A stretch of DNA of 62,114 bases from an uncultured Bacteroidota bacterium. GTDB taxonomy: Bacteria; Bacteroidota; Bacteroidia; Bacteroidales; VadinHA17. This document shows positions 45,814-53,662 of this stretch, in pieces. The notes below the pieces were generated by a model. That model saw nothing but the letters and a program-made list of their open reading frames with translations. It made no database searches and was not told the origin of the DNA. A program made the translations under genes and the position numbers. Location of the stretch: NCBI GenBank assembly GCA_903824785.1, contig CAIJYD010000056.1, positions 1 through 62,114 on the forward strand, written 5' to 3'. Positions within the stretch are counted from its first letter, which is position 1. The number at the start of each line of letters is the position of its first letter.

Positions 45814-46275
45814 ATGAAAAATGATTTGTCAATAATAAAAGGAATCCATCCCGGAATAATTCTTGAGCGTGAGCTAAGACAAAGAAATCTTAATAAAGGG
45901 CCGTTCGCTATTTCTTTGAAGGAGTACCCTCAAACGCTGGTATCTATCACAAAAGGGAAGAGAAGGATGAATATTAATATTGCTTTGAAAATTGAAGAAG
46001 CATTAGGTATTGAAGAAGGTTATTTTATGATCTTACAGGTTTATCATGATATTGAAGAGGCGAAAAGAAGTCAAAAAAGAGAACATCCGGATTTATCCAA
46101 ATTGAGGCGAGTTTTGTTTTGGGATACAAAAATGGAAAACATAAACTGGGAAAAACAAAAAAAAGCTGTAATAAAAAGGGTATTTGAAAGAGGCAATGAT
46201 TCTGAGAAAAAAGAAATCACTCGCTTTTATGGCGCAGAGAATATTGATAGTAAATTGAAATCGCATGAAAAATAA
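45814..46275 (+). CDS. XRE/HigA-like helix-turn-helix antitoxin
   Basis: 153 residues from the ATG at 45814; an upstream in-frame ATG at 45769 would run through the promoter palindrome. Residues about 8-70 are a HigA-type XRE domain (GIHPGIILERELRQRNL, TLVSITKGKRRMNINIALKI). The C-terminal half is charged and resembles the extensions of antitoxins paired with AbiEii nucleotidyltransferases (WDTKMENINWEKQKKAVIKR). The toxin gene overlaps its end by 11 bp, typical of a TA operon. Confidence 0.82.
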   Translation: MKNDLSIIKGIHPGIILERELRQRNLNKGPFAISLKEYPQTLVSITKGKRRMNINIALKIEEALGIEEGYFMILQVYHDIEEAKRSQKREHPDLSKLRRVLFWDTKMENINWEKQKKAVIKRVFERGNDSEKKEITRFYGAENIDSKLKSHEK

Positions 46276-46930
46276 ACTGTTTCTCAATACTATTAACCCA
46301 TTATTATTAAATGTTTTAAAAACATTAATGGCTGCCAGAGAATTTGATGTTTTCAGGTTAATTGGCGGAACTGCCCTAACCTTGTACCGAGGACACAGGG
46401 AATCAGTTGATATAGATTTGTTCTCTGATGCATCCTCTGATTCAATAGACTTCACAGCAATCGATACATTCTTGCATAAAACATATTCATATGTCGACAC
46501 TCATGAATACAAGGTTGTCGGAATGGGAAAATCATATTACATTGGTAAGAATTATGATGATTGCGTTAAATTGGATTTGTTTTATACGGATAGATTTATT
46601 CAAAAAATCATTTTTAAAAATGGGGTTAGATTGGCGACTGAGGAAGAAATTGCAGCTATGAAAATTGATGCAATTTCCAGAGGTGGCAGGAAAAAGGATT
46701 TTTGGGATATTCATGAGTTGAAGGATGATTACTCATTGGAGAAAATGTTAGCCCTTCATAAGCAAAGATATCCGTACACCCATAACCACATGCAAATACT
46801 AAACAGTTTTTCGGATTTTTCAATTGCAGATGATGATTTTGATCCAATCTGTTTAAAAGGAAAATACTGGGAGATAATAAAATTAGATATAATTGATTTT
46901 GCAAGTCAGGAGGGCGCAAACCAAACTTGA
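46265..46930 (+). CDS. AbiEii/AbiGii-type nucleotidyltransferase toxin
   Basis: 221 residues. The nucleotidyltransferase core is LIGGTALTLYRGHRESVDIDLFS: the GG pair at 34-35 and acidic residues D49 and D51. EIAAMKIDAISRGG and KKDFWDIHEL complete the AbiEii signature. In characterised systems AbiEii-like proteins transfer nucleotides to tRNA or other targets and cause growth arrest, giving phage abortive infection. Its start lies inside the antitoxin gene (11-bp overlap), so translation is coupled. It looks intact. Confidence 0.88.
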   Translation: MKNKLFLNTINPLLLNVLKTLMAAREFDVFRLIGGTALTLYRGHRESVDIDLFSDASSDSIDFTAIDTFLHKTYSYVDTHEYKVVGMGKSYYIGKNYDDCVKLDLFYTDRFIQKIIFKNGVRLATEEEIAAMKIDAISRGGRKKDFWDIHELKDDYSLEKMLALHKQRYPYTHNHMQILNSFSDFSIADDDFDPICLKGKYWEIIKLDIIDFASQEGANQT

Positions 46931-47153
46931 AAAGTTCGGATTCACCCGTAAGTACTTTCCATTCTGACCTTTTTTGGTACTCCGAACGGACAAGATTAAC
47001 ATCCGGGTTAATGGTCAGGTTTTATAATAAACCGTTTCTGAAAATGTGTCCTGGTTATGAGTGATTTATGAAATTCATAATTTATGGGTTACATTTAGTT
47101 TTATTAAATCTGAATTCAGACCATCTTTGTGCTGATAATCTAAAGTATAAAAT

Positions 47154-47261
47154 ATGGAAACGAAAGTTCAAAAACGCAAATTGGGTAATAGCGATCTCGA
47201 AGTATCTGAGCTTGGAATAGGTTTTGTACCATTTAGTCAGCTTGGCAAGGGTTTCCAGACT
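47154..47261 (+). pseudogene. Aldo/keto reductase remnant fused in frame to the GH29 gene
   Basis: The 36 codons before the GH29 signal peptide read VQKRKLGNSDLEVSELGIG followed by FVPFSQLGKGFQT. The first part is the invariant N-terminus of aldo/keto reductases (QKRKLGNS-LEVS-LG). The second matches the interior 'GFVPFSPLGKGFLTG' segment found about 190 residues later in those enzymes. The join falls at 'ELGIG', shared by both sites, as expected for a deletion at short homology. The frame stays open into the fucosidase. A CATCTTTG box at 47122-47129 may still drive it. Confidence 0.75.
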
Positions 47262-48971
47262 ATGAATATTTTTTTGCACAAATCGATTCTGGTTTTAAGT
47301 TTTTTACTTCCCGCTCTTAATATTGCACATTGTCAGAAAAAAACTCTGGCCAGGCCATCTGAAGTACAATACCGGTGGCATGAGCAGGAGCGGATCATGT
47401 TTGTATGCCTCGATCCCTGCACCTGGCAGGAAAGGGAATATGATAATCACTCCATAAGCCTTACCCGGATTAATCCTTCAAAGCTTAATACTGACCAGTG
47501 GTGTGAAGCTGCCATTGCCTGGGGTGCGAAAGAGATTCTTTATGTGGCAAAGCATACAGGCGGATTCTGCTGGTGGAACACAATGACATCTGATTACGGT
47601 ATAAGAAATACACCCTGGAAGGATGGCAAGGGAGATGTAGTGAAAGAGTTGTCTGAATCATGCCGCAAATACGGACTCAATCTTGGCATTTATGTATATC
47701 CGGGAGACGATACATGGGGTGCCGGAATCGGGAGCGGAGGGAAGACAGCAGATCCGACAAAACAAATGGCTTACAACCAGGTTTTCAGACAGCAGCTTAC
47801 GGAAGTTCTCTCAAATTACGGACACATAACAGAGGTATGGTTCGATGGTAGCTGTGTTATAGAAATAAGTGATATACTGGATAAATATGCTTCTGAATCA
47901 GCAATTTTTCAGGGAAATAAAGCCACTTTGCGATGGCCCGGAACCGAGTCAGGAAAACTCTTCTATCCGGCATGGAATTCACTTAAGAGCGAGATATTAA
48001 AGACCGGTATTTCCACTCAGTACGATGATGATCCTGACGGTGATGCATGGGCTCCTCTTGAAGCAGACGTTACGCTTTACAACCACAACTGGTTCTGGTC
48101 TGCTGCTAATGAGAAGAAACGACGTTCACTCGACGAACTGATGGATATATATTATAAATCAGTAGGTTATGGTGGTGTTCTGCTCCTTAATTCCACACCG
48201 GACACAACAGGATTAATTCCAGCTGAAGACATTATTCTATATAAAGAACTCGGGAAAAATATTGACCGGCGGTTTCGGAACCCTCTTGCTTCACTAAAAG
48301 ATACTTCAGGAATATATTTTGAGATACCTTTGAATAAGATCTCCGGGATAAACCATATTGTCCTGAAGGAAGATTACAGGTATGGACATCGCATCAGAGA
48401 GTATGTTATTGAAGGTCTTTCAGGAAGTGTGTGGAAGGTTCTTGCAAAAGGCAGTTCAGTCGGCAGGATGAAGATAGACCCATTTCCATCAATGGCTGTA
48501 TCAAAGGTCAGGCTAAAGATAACAGAGTATGCAGATCTGCCTCTGATCCGGTCATTTGCAGTTTATAATGTAGAAAACTATATTTTTAATCCAGATTCTT
48601 TCAAATCAATTGAATGGCAACTTTGCGAGACATGGGATACAAAATCGTTCATTAACGGCAAAGGAAACCTGACAGTTGACCTGAGCAAATTCATCATGAA
48701 ACCGGGGCAGTATGAAGTTACCTTTACAAGTTCTGTGGTTATAACAGGAATGCATGTGGAAAAAGCCGGGATATATTTTGATAATGACATGCTTACCCAG
48801 CAGGATTTTATTCAACGCAAGGGAGAAACAAATACTTTCTTTATTAACAGAACTGCACAGGTTGCACAGGGAAGTACAACTATTTTAAAAGTGGAAATGA
48901 CCTCTGATAATTCAGTGTTTCAGAACAAAGGAGAGATCCTTATCAGGGAACGGTCTCAGGTTAAGGAATGA
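47262..48971 (+). CDS. GH29 alpha-L-fucosidase, secreted
   Basis: 569 residues from the ATG at 47262, where a Sec signal begins (MNIFLHKSILVLSFLLPALN, cleavage near AHCQ). The open frame extends upstream to 47154, but that part is an aldo/keto reductase remnant. The GH29 barrel has AIAWGAKEILYVAKHTGGF, YGLNLGIYVYPGDD and ITEVWFDGSC, whose Asp is in the position of the catalytic nucleophile. VLLLNSTPDTTGLI ends the barrel, and the C-terminal sandwiches follow. It should release terminal alpha-L-fucose. Translation from 47154 would place 36 extra residues before the signal and probably block export. Confidence 0.88.
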   Translation: MNIFLHKSILVLSFLLPALNIAHCQKKTLARPSEVQYRWHEQERIMFVCLDPCTWQEREYDNHSISLTRINPSKLNTDQWCEAAIAWGAKEILYVAKHTGGFCWWNTMTSDYGIRNTPWKDGKGDVVKELSESCRKYGLNLGIYVYPGDDTWGAGIGSGGKTADPTKQMAYNQVFRQQLTEVLSNYGHITEVWFDGSCVIEISDILDKYASESAIFQGNKATLRWPGTESGKLFYPAWNSLKSEILKTGISTQYDDDPDGDAWAPLEADVTLYNHNWFWSAANEKKRRSLDELMDIYYKSVGYGGVLLLNSTPDTTGLIPAEDIILYKELGKNIDRRFRNPLASLKDTSGIYFEIPLNKISGINHIVLKEDYRYGHRIREYVIEGLSGSVWKVLAKGSSVGRMKIDPFPSMAVSKVRLKITEYADLPLIRSFAVYNVENYIFNPDSFKSIEWQLCETWDTKSFINGKGNLTVDLSKFIMKPGQYEVTFTSSVVITGMHVEKAGIYFDNDMLTQQDFIQRKGETNTFFINRTAQVAQGSTTILKVEMTSDNSVFQNKGEILIRERSQVKE

Positions 48972-49073
48972 AAAGGATTTTGTGCCTGGAATAAGAGGTG
49001 AAACTGACAGTTTATTTTAATAATGAGTGCCCCTTTACAGGGAGCGGTTTTAATACATAATAAAAAGAATTCT

Positions 49074-49193
49074 ATGAAAAATCTGATTATAGCTTCACTA
49101 TTTGCATTGTTCGTAACTGGCTGCGCAGACAAAAACAACAACGGTTCGCCAGTCTCATTCAGCGGCATCTACCGGTTTGCTCTGGGTTCTTAG
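49074..49193 (+). pseudogene. Truncated lipoprotein remnant (39 residues)
   Basis: ATG at 49074: MKNLIIASLFALFVTGCADK is a complete lipoprotein signal (Cys17), then about 19 residues and TAG. The short mature part (NNNGSPVSFSGIYRF) has no fold. It lies in the 329-bp gap between the fucosidase and the UroD-like gene. A larger gene whose 3' part was lost is the simplest reading; a tiny lipoprotein is possible. Confidence 0.45.
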
Positions 49194-49300
49194 TAATAAT
49201 CGTCGCAAACTGGGTCTCCTTGCAGGTGTTATCAGGTTTTCTGCAGATAAAGAATGCAATTCAACTGCCTGGCTGAAGTATTATTAAATTCAAATTTAAT

Positions 49301-50341
49301 TTACATTGATGTTAACCGTTTCAATTCCATTCGGGCTGTGGTAATATTGCAGAGTGGCGTACTTACCGGCAGCACTGTTGTGCCCAGTATAAGGTTGCGT
49401 TTACTTTTTAAATAGCCTGCAACTTCAGCTACTCTATTTATAACATCTTCAACATTAGGAGACTGCATCAGTAATGGAGATAAATTGTACCTGAAGAGAG
49501 TATCCGGAAACTTATCAAGGATATCAGTCACTTCTTCGAGCGGAACAGAATAGTCAATAAGTAACTGATTTGCACCGGTTTCTACCAGTTTCGGTATTAT
49601 TTGCCTTGTGTCTCCGCCAACAATAAGCGGGCGCCACACGACCCCATTCTGTTTGAGAAAACCGAAAATCTCCTTATGAAAAGGCAATACAATCTCTTCA
49701 TAAAGCTCAGGAGAAAGCATTGGAGGAACTACAAATGAATCAAACACAATAACCTGGGCACCTGCAGCAAGGAATGCATTTGCATATAAAATTGCAGTTT
49801 GTGTACAGATAGAAAGTAACTCTTTTATTCCATCCGGATTGATAATACATCCCATTATGAGGTCATCGGAAGCCATCAGTTTAGATGCCATTGAAAACGG
49901 ACCGGATATGGCTCCACGCACAGGAATTGTTTCACCCCATCTGTCAACAGCTGTTTTTGCAGCATCCACAAATACATTCATTCTTCCCGAAGGAGTAATT
50001 AATCGATGGAGCTTTGACAACTCGTCTGTCGTCCTGAGGATGGGTTCTTTAATATCCGGCATTCCGGTTCGTTCATTTCTGATTATTGTTGCCCCAAGTG
50101 CTTCAGCCTCTACATTGTATATGTCATAACCTGAGGTAAGAACCTCACTGCATGATTCCTTTAATTCACGCTCCATTGCAAAAACAATATCTTCACTTTT
50201 CATTCCAAAGAGGTGAGGAGGAATACCTGCCAGCTTCGCTTTGTAATCGTAAATGGCAGGCAGAAAAAGGAGAGGTGAAACTGTTCGCCCCTGTAAGAGT
50301 TCAAGGATATGTTCCTTTGGGGTCATATTTTGATTTGCCAT
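49301..50341 (-). CDS. Uroporphyrinogen-decarboxylase-family (MtaA/CmuA-like) methyltransferase homologue
   Basis: 346 residues, typical length. The UroD-fold pattern is visible: LLFLPAIYDYKAKLAG at the start, IPVRGAISGPFSMASKLM, AGAQVIVFDSFVVPPMLSPE and a C-terminal NLILGTTVLPVSTPLCNI. The last block has the Cys region that in MtaA-type corrinoid:thiol methyltransferases helps bind zinc (His-x-Cys...Cys), but only one Cys is clear here. True HemE motifs at the N-terminus are absent, so haem synthesis is unlikely. It lies 21 bp after the aminotransferase gene and is probably co-transcribed. Confidence 0.8.
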   Translation of the reverse strand: MANQNMTPKEHILELLQGRTVSPLLFLPAIYDYKAKLAGIPPHLFGMKSEDIVFAMERELKESCSEVLTSGYDIYNVEAEALGATIIRNERTGMPDIKEPILRTTDELSKLHRLITPSGRMNVFVDAAKTAVDRWGETIPVRGAISGPFSMASKLMASDDLIMGCIINPDGIKELLSICTQTAILYANAFLAAGAQVIVFDSFVVPPMLSPELYEEIVLPFHKEIFGFLKQNGVVWRPLIVGGDTRQIIPKLVETGANQLLIDYSVPLEEVTDILDKFPDTLFRYNLSPLLMQSPNVEDVINRVAEVAGYLKSKRNLILGTTVLPVSTPLCNITTARMELKRLTSM

Positions 50342-50362
50342 TTTATCCAGTGCTAATCAGGA

Positions 50363-52252
50363 TTATAGTTCAGAATAGACTCTCATTTCTGCAGCCTTTA
50401 CAAAATCATTGATCTGGCTTTCTGCTTCTTTTTGTTTAGGATCCCTGGTCCTTGTGGCGATTTTTCCCAGAACGTGAATCAAAGCGTCTATGTCTTTCTC
50501 GGTATTTTCTATACCCAGGCTTACACGTGCAACGCCCGGAAACCTTAATCGGGGGAAGAGAAATGCAATGATTCTCTGGAATCGCTGCAGAGAAGGTGGG
50601 ACACCCAGAATATGTTTTACCAGAATATGGGCACAATGGCAGCCGTATCGCACTCCGATTCCACCTCTAACAGCCAGTTCTTTGGCCACCTTGTCAGACA
50701 TAATACCCCTGAGTGTAAAAGCAATTACTCCGCCTTTCTGAGCGAAATCTGGTGACATCGGATCCTTTACGCCATACATTTTTAAACCCTCTATCTGTGA
50801 TAAACCTTGTAATGCCCTTCTGGTCAAATATTGTTCTTCATCCCTGATAACTTCGAATCCGATCCTTCCGATGAGCAAAAGTGCCTTGCCTAACGCTGCG
50901 ATGCCTCCTGCATTTTCCTCGCCGGAGGATTTGATTTGTTCCAATTCTGAGCTGTTAAAATTAAGAAGGTTCTTTCTGATTACTAATACCCCCGTACCAA
51001 ATGGCGCGTACACCTTATGCGCTGAGAAAGCCAGATAGTCAATATTCCATCTGCCTGTCTCTATTTTGCGGTGAGCGGCAAGTTGGGCCGCATCTACAAG
51101 CAACCGTGTATCATATTTGTGAACAATCCGACTGATCTCCTCTAAATTGTTAAAAGTTCCGAGGACATTCGATGCGCCACTAACTGCTAAAATTTTGATT
51201 CGTTTCTTCCCATGATCACCCTTCTGATTATATGCAGCTAAGATTGTTTCGAGCTCGTTCAAATCCAGAAAACCTCCAGAGTCTGTATTCATCCGGATCA
51301 TCGAAAATTGAGGAAACATGCGCCATGGAAGATCATTCGAGCTGTGTTCGAGGAGTGTGCTAAGAATTAAAGGTTCAATCTCTTTCTCAGAATCACGGCT
51401 AAAGCTTTCAGCTGCCAGATTTATTGCTTCAGTAGTATTGGAAGTAAAGATCAAATCATATTCAGCCAGCGATGCCCCCAGAAATCCGGAGCAAATAGAC
51501 CTGACCTCATTAATTATCTCCTTCTGTACTTCTGTTGATTGTTGCCAAGTTTGCAGGGCAGCGCTCCATATTGGTTTGAATGTCGGAGTACTTGCGCTAT
51601 TGTCAAGGTTGATGTAAGGTTTGTAACCATCAGTGGTTGGGACCAGAATATCGCCACCAATCAGTGCTTGCCGGAGTTCAGTTAACAGCTCTTTTCCGGA
51701 ATATTTCTCTGGATCGTTTTGGTACAATATTTCGCTGACAGAAAGATTTTCGGCAATAGGATGAGGAAATAATTCATTTTCTGTTTTACTCATAATCTGC
51801 AGTGCCCTTGCAAATGCAATTATATTTATGATTGCAGGGGTGCCGGCTTCAAACCTGCCGGGACCACTTTCCCATACTACCCATTTGGGAGAGATAAGGC
51901 TGGTCGTCCCTCCTCCAGTCAGGAAAGGTGCCCCTTTTGGCAATGCTTTTCTTTTGATCGCCAAGGCACTTACACCCAGCGGCAGTCCAATATCATTGCT
52001 TGACAAACAATTATAATGTTCAGGATTAAGTTTTGACTTGATCTTCTCTGCTCCACGGGGGGAACAAAAGATGACAACATATCTGTCTTTCTTAAGTCCT
52101 GTGTATTTCAGGACAATATCTCTGGCTCGTTCGAATAAATGTGTGGAAACTATTGAGTTATGCCCGCTGCCACGATGGACATTGGAATAAGTCTTCAGAG
52201 CTGTAAGCACACTTCCACCAAGATCTGTAAAAGCATCAGTTGGGTTTTTCAT
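50363..52252 (-). CDS. Class V aminotransferase/cysteine-desulfurase-like PLP enzyme, two-module form
   Basis: 629 residues from the ATG at 52252; the 14-residue extension to 52294 is not needed. The second module (about 210-620) is a full class V enzyme: YINLDNSAST, TSNTTEAINLAAE, LLVDAAQLAAHR (D387) and the PLP-lysine in LAFSAHKVYAPFG (K413), then GIGVRYGCHCAH. The first about 155 residues resemble the beginning and the post-lysine part of a second such domain (NDIGLPLGVSALAIKRK ... RFEAGTPAIINIIAF), without its own lysine. That half cannot be catalytic. SufS-like sulfur transfer or another amino-acid reaction is possible. The UroD-like gene follows by 21 bp. Confidence 0.78.
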   Translation of the reverse strand: MKNPTDAFTDLGGSVLTALKTYSNVHRGSGHNSIVSTHLFERARDIVLKYTGLKKDRYVVIFCSPRGAEKIKSKLNPEHYNCLSSNDIGLPLGVSALAIKRKALPKGAPFLTGGGTTSLISPKWVVWESGPGRFEAGTPAIINIIAFARALQIMSKTENELFPHPIAENLSVSEILYQNDPEKYSGKELLTELRQALIGGDILVPTTDGYKPYINLDNSASTPTFKPIWSAALQTWQQSTEVQKEIINEVRSICSGFLGASLAEYDLIFTSNTTEAINLAAESFSRDSEKEIEPLILSTLLEHSSNDLPWRMFPQFSMIRMNTDSGGFLDLNELETILAAYNQKGDHGKKRIKILAVSGASNVLGTFNNLEEISRIVHKYDTRLLVDAAQLAAHRKIETGRWNIDYLAFSAHKVYAPFGTGVLVIRKNLLNFNSSELEQIKSSGEENAGGIAALGKALLLIGRIGFEVIRDEEQYLTRRALQGLSQIEGLKMYGVKDPMSPDFAQKGGVIAFTLRGIMSDKVAKELAVRGGIGVRYGCHCAHILVKHILGVPPSLQRFQRIIAFLFPRLRFPGVARVSLGIENTEKDIDALIHVLGKIATRTRDPKQKEAESQINDFVKAAEMRVYSEL

Positions 52253-52464
52253 ATAAAAAGAAATATAATTAACGAAAGATAATAAAACTGGCAAAAGAGA
52301 ACTATCGGGAGCTATTAAAAAGTAAATTCGCTCTGTTTACCTCTGTTCACAGCTCTTTTTCTACAATAAACCGATTTATGTTTCCCTAAAATAGCTATCT
52401 TAGATTTCTTTGTCGGTGTACTATTAAAACTTTTTATTCAACCTGAGTATTAAGGAGATCAAAG

Positions 52465-52524
52465 ATGGCAAAAAAAATTGTAATTATCGGAGGTGGGGTC
52501 GCCGGATTAGCGGCAGGAATATAA
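52465..52524 (+). pseudogene. Remnant of a FAD-dependent oxidoreductase (19 residues)
   Basis: After a strong Shine-Dalgarno (AAGGAGA, 52452-52458) the ATG at 52465 opens MAKKIVIIGGGVAGLAAGI and then stops at TAA. GGGVAGLAAG is the dinucleotide-binding GxGxxG motif that begins phytoene-desaturase-like FAD enzymes of about 500 residues. Everything after residue 19 is lost. It lies in the 437-bp gap between the aminotransferase and sugar epimerase genes, of which the rest (52525-52689) holds only a candidate promoter. Confidence 0.75.
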
Positions 52525-52624
52525 ATAGGGTAAATGGGCAATTCAATATATCTGTAAAGAGGAGAAGATGTCGTTTAATGAAAAGTAGTCCATACGTTCG
52601 GCTGTCCGACAAATTTAATTTCTG

Positions 52625-52632
52625 TATTTTTG
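52625..52632 (+). promoter_or_regulatory. Candidate -7 box of the sugar epimerase gene
   Basis: TATTTTTG fully matches TAnnTTTG, about 58 bp upstream of the ATG at 52690. No convincing -33 box was found. Confidence 0.35.
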
Positions 52633-52689
52633 CTCTTTAAAAAAATTACTCCTTCACAAATGATATATTTTATTAAAAATAATTTTTAA

Positions 52690-53565
52690 ATGACATCATA
52701 TAAATACGGGGCACATCAATTTCTATGGGTAGAGCACTGGACAAACGACTGCCTTTATATCCTTGATGAAGCCCGGGAACTGGGGTTGGATAGTTTCGAA
52801 ATATCACTGGGGGATGACATCAATTTTAATCCTGTTCCTGTTCGTAAGAGGGCGGGGGAGCTTGGGCTTGAACTAACAGTGGGACCCGGGAATAACTGGC
52901 CAATGGAATGTGATATATCTTCCGATTCGGTCGAAAATCAACGTCTTGGTATGGAGTGGCACCGTCTGGTCCTCGAACGGGCTGCAGACATAGGTGCAGT
53001 GGCTTATATCGGGGCCTCCTATGGTCATCCCGGTAATGTCCTGCGCCAGCCAAGGAAATATTCTGAGCTGGAACGGATAGCACAGAACTTATACCAGTTG
53101 GCTGAATATGCCGGAAGTTTAAATGTAAAACTGGTCATTGAACCCATGAGCCACTTCCGGACTCATCTTATCCATTCGGCACAGGATGCCGTCGATTTGG
53201 TTTCTATGGTTCGGTCTACAAACCTCTACATCAACCTCGACACTTACCACATGATTACCGAAGAACGCCATTACGCCAATGCAATAAGGACTTGTGGAAA
53301 TGCTTTATGGGGAATACATGCCTGTGAAAGCGACCGGGGAGTGCCAGGTGGTGGACTTGTTCCGTGGGATGACGTGTTCAAATCGTTAGCAGATGTTGGC
53401 CCCGACGCGCGCATTCTGATGGAATCATACAATACAGGTAAAGGAGGGTTCGGTTTAACGCGTGGCATATTCAAAGATGTTTGCCCTGATGCAACTGATT
53501 TTGTAAAGAATGGGCTGGAGTTTCTAAAGCAACGGGCTGAGGCGGTTCAGCAAAGAATCACTTAG
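52690..53565 (+). CDS. Sugar phosphate isomerase/epimerase (ketose 3-epimerase-like)
   Basis: 291 residues, normal for the AP-endonuclease-2-like TIM-barrel family. The metal ligands are in their usual places: E151 (VIEPMSH), D184 (INLDTYH), H210 (WGIHACESDRG) and E245 (LMESYN). HACESDRGVPGGG is the motif of the D-psicose/D-tagatose 3-epimerase and L-ribulose 3-epimerase group. It probably converts a free ketose in the cytosol. It has no same-strand partner, but the district is rich in glycan-degrading genes. Confidence 0.9.
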   Translation: MTSYKYGAHQFLWVEHWTNDCLYILDEARELGLDSFEISLGDDINFNPVPVRKRAGELGLELTVGPGNNWPMECDISSDSVENQRLGMEWHRLVLERAADIGAVAYIGASYGHPGNVLRQPRKYSELERIAQNLYQLAEYAGSLNVKLVIEPMSHFRTHLIHSAQDAVDLVSMVRSTNLYINLDTYHMITEERHYANAIRTCGNALWGIHACESDRGVPGGGLVPWDDVFKSLADVGPDARILMESYNTGKGGFGLTRGIFKDVCPDATDFVKNGLEFLKQRAEAVQQRIT

Positions 53566-53662
53566 TAAGTGTAATATTGAATCTCAGTGAGGATCTTCAA
53601 AAAAACTCAGATTCGGTAAAGAATTTCCCCGACGCACTTTCTCTCCTTTTCGGTTAATGAAG

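Noticed and set aside
49301-50341. HemE uroporphyrinogen decarboxylase of haem synthesis
   Set aside because: The conserved N-terminal arginine-rich HemE motifs are absent; the sequence resembles the MtaA/CmuA side of the superfamily.
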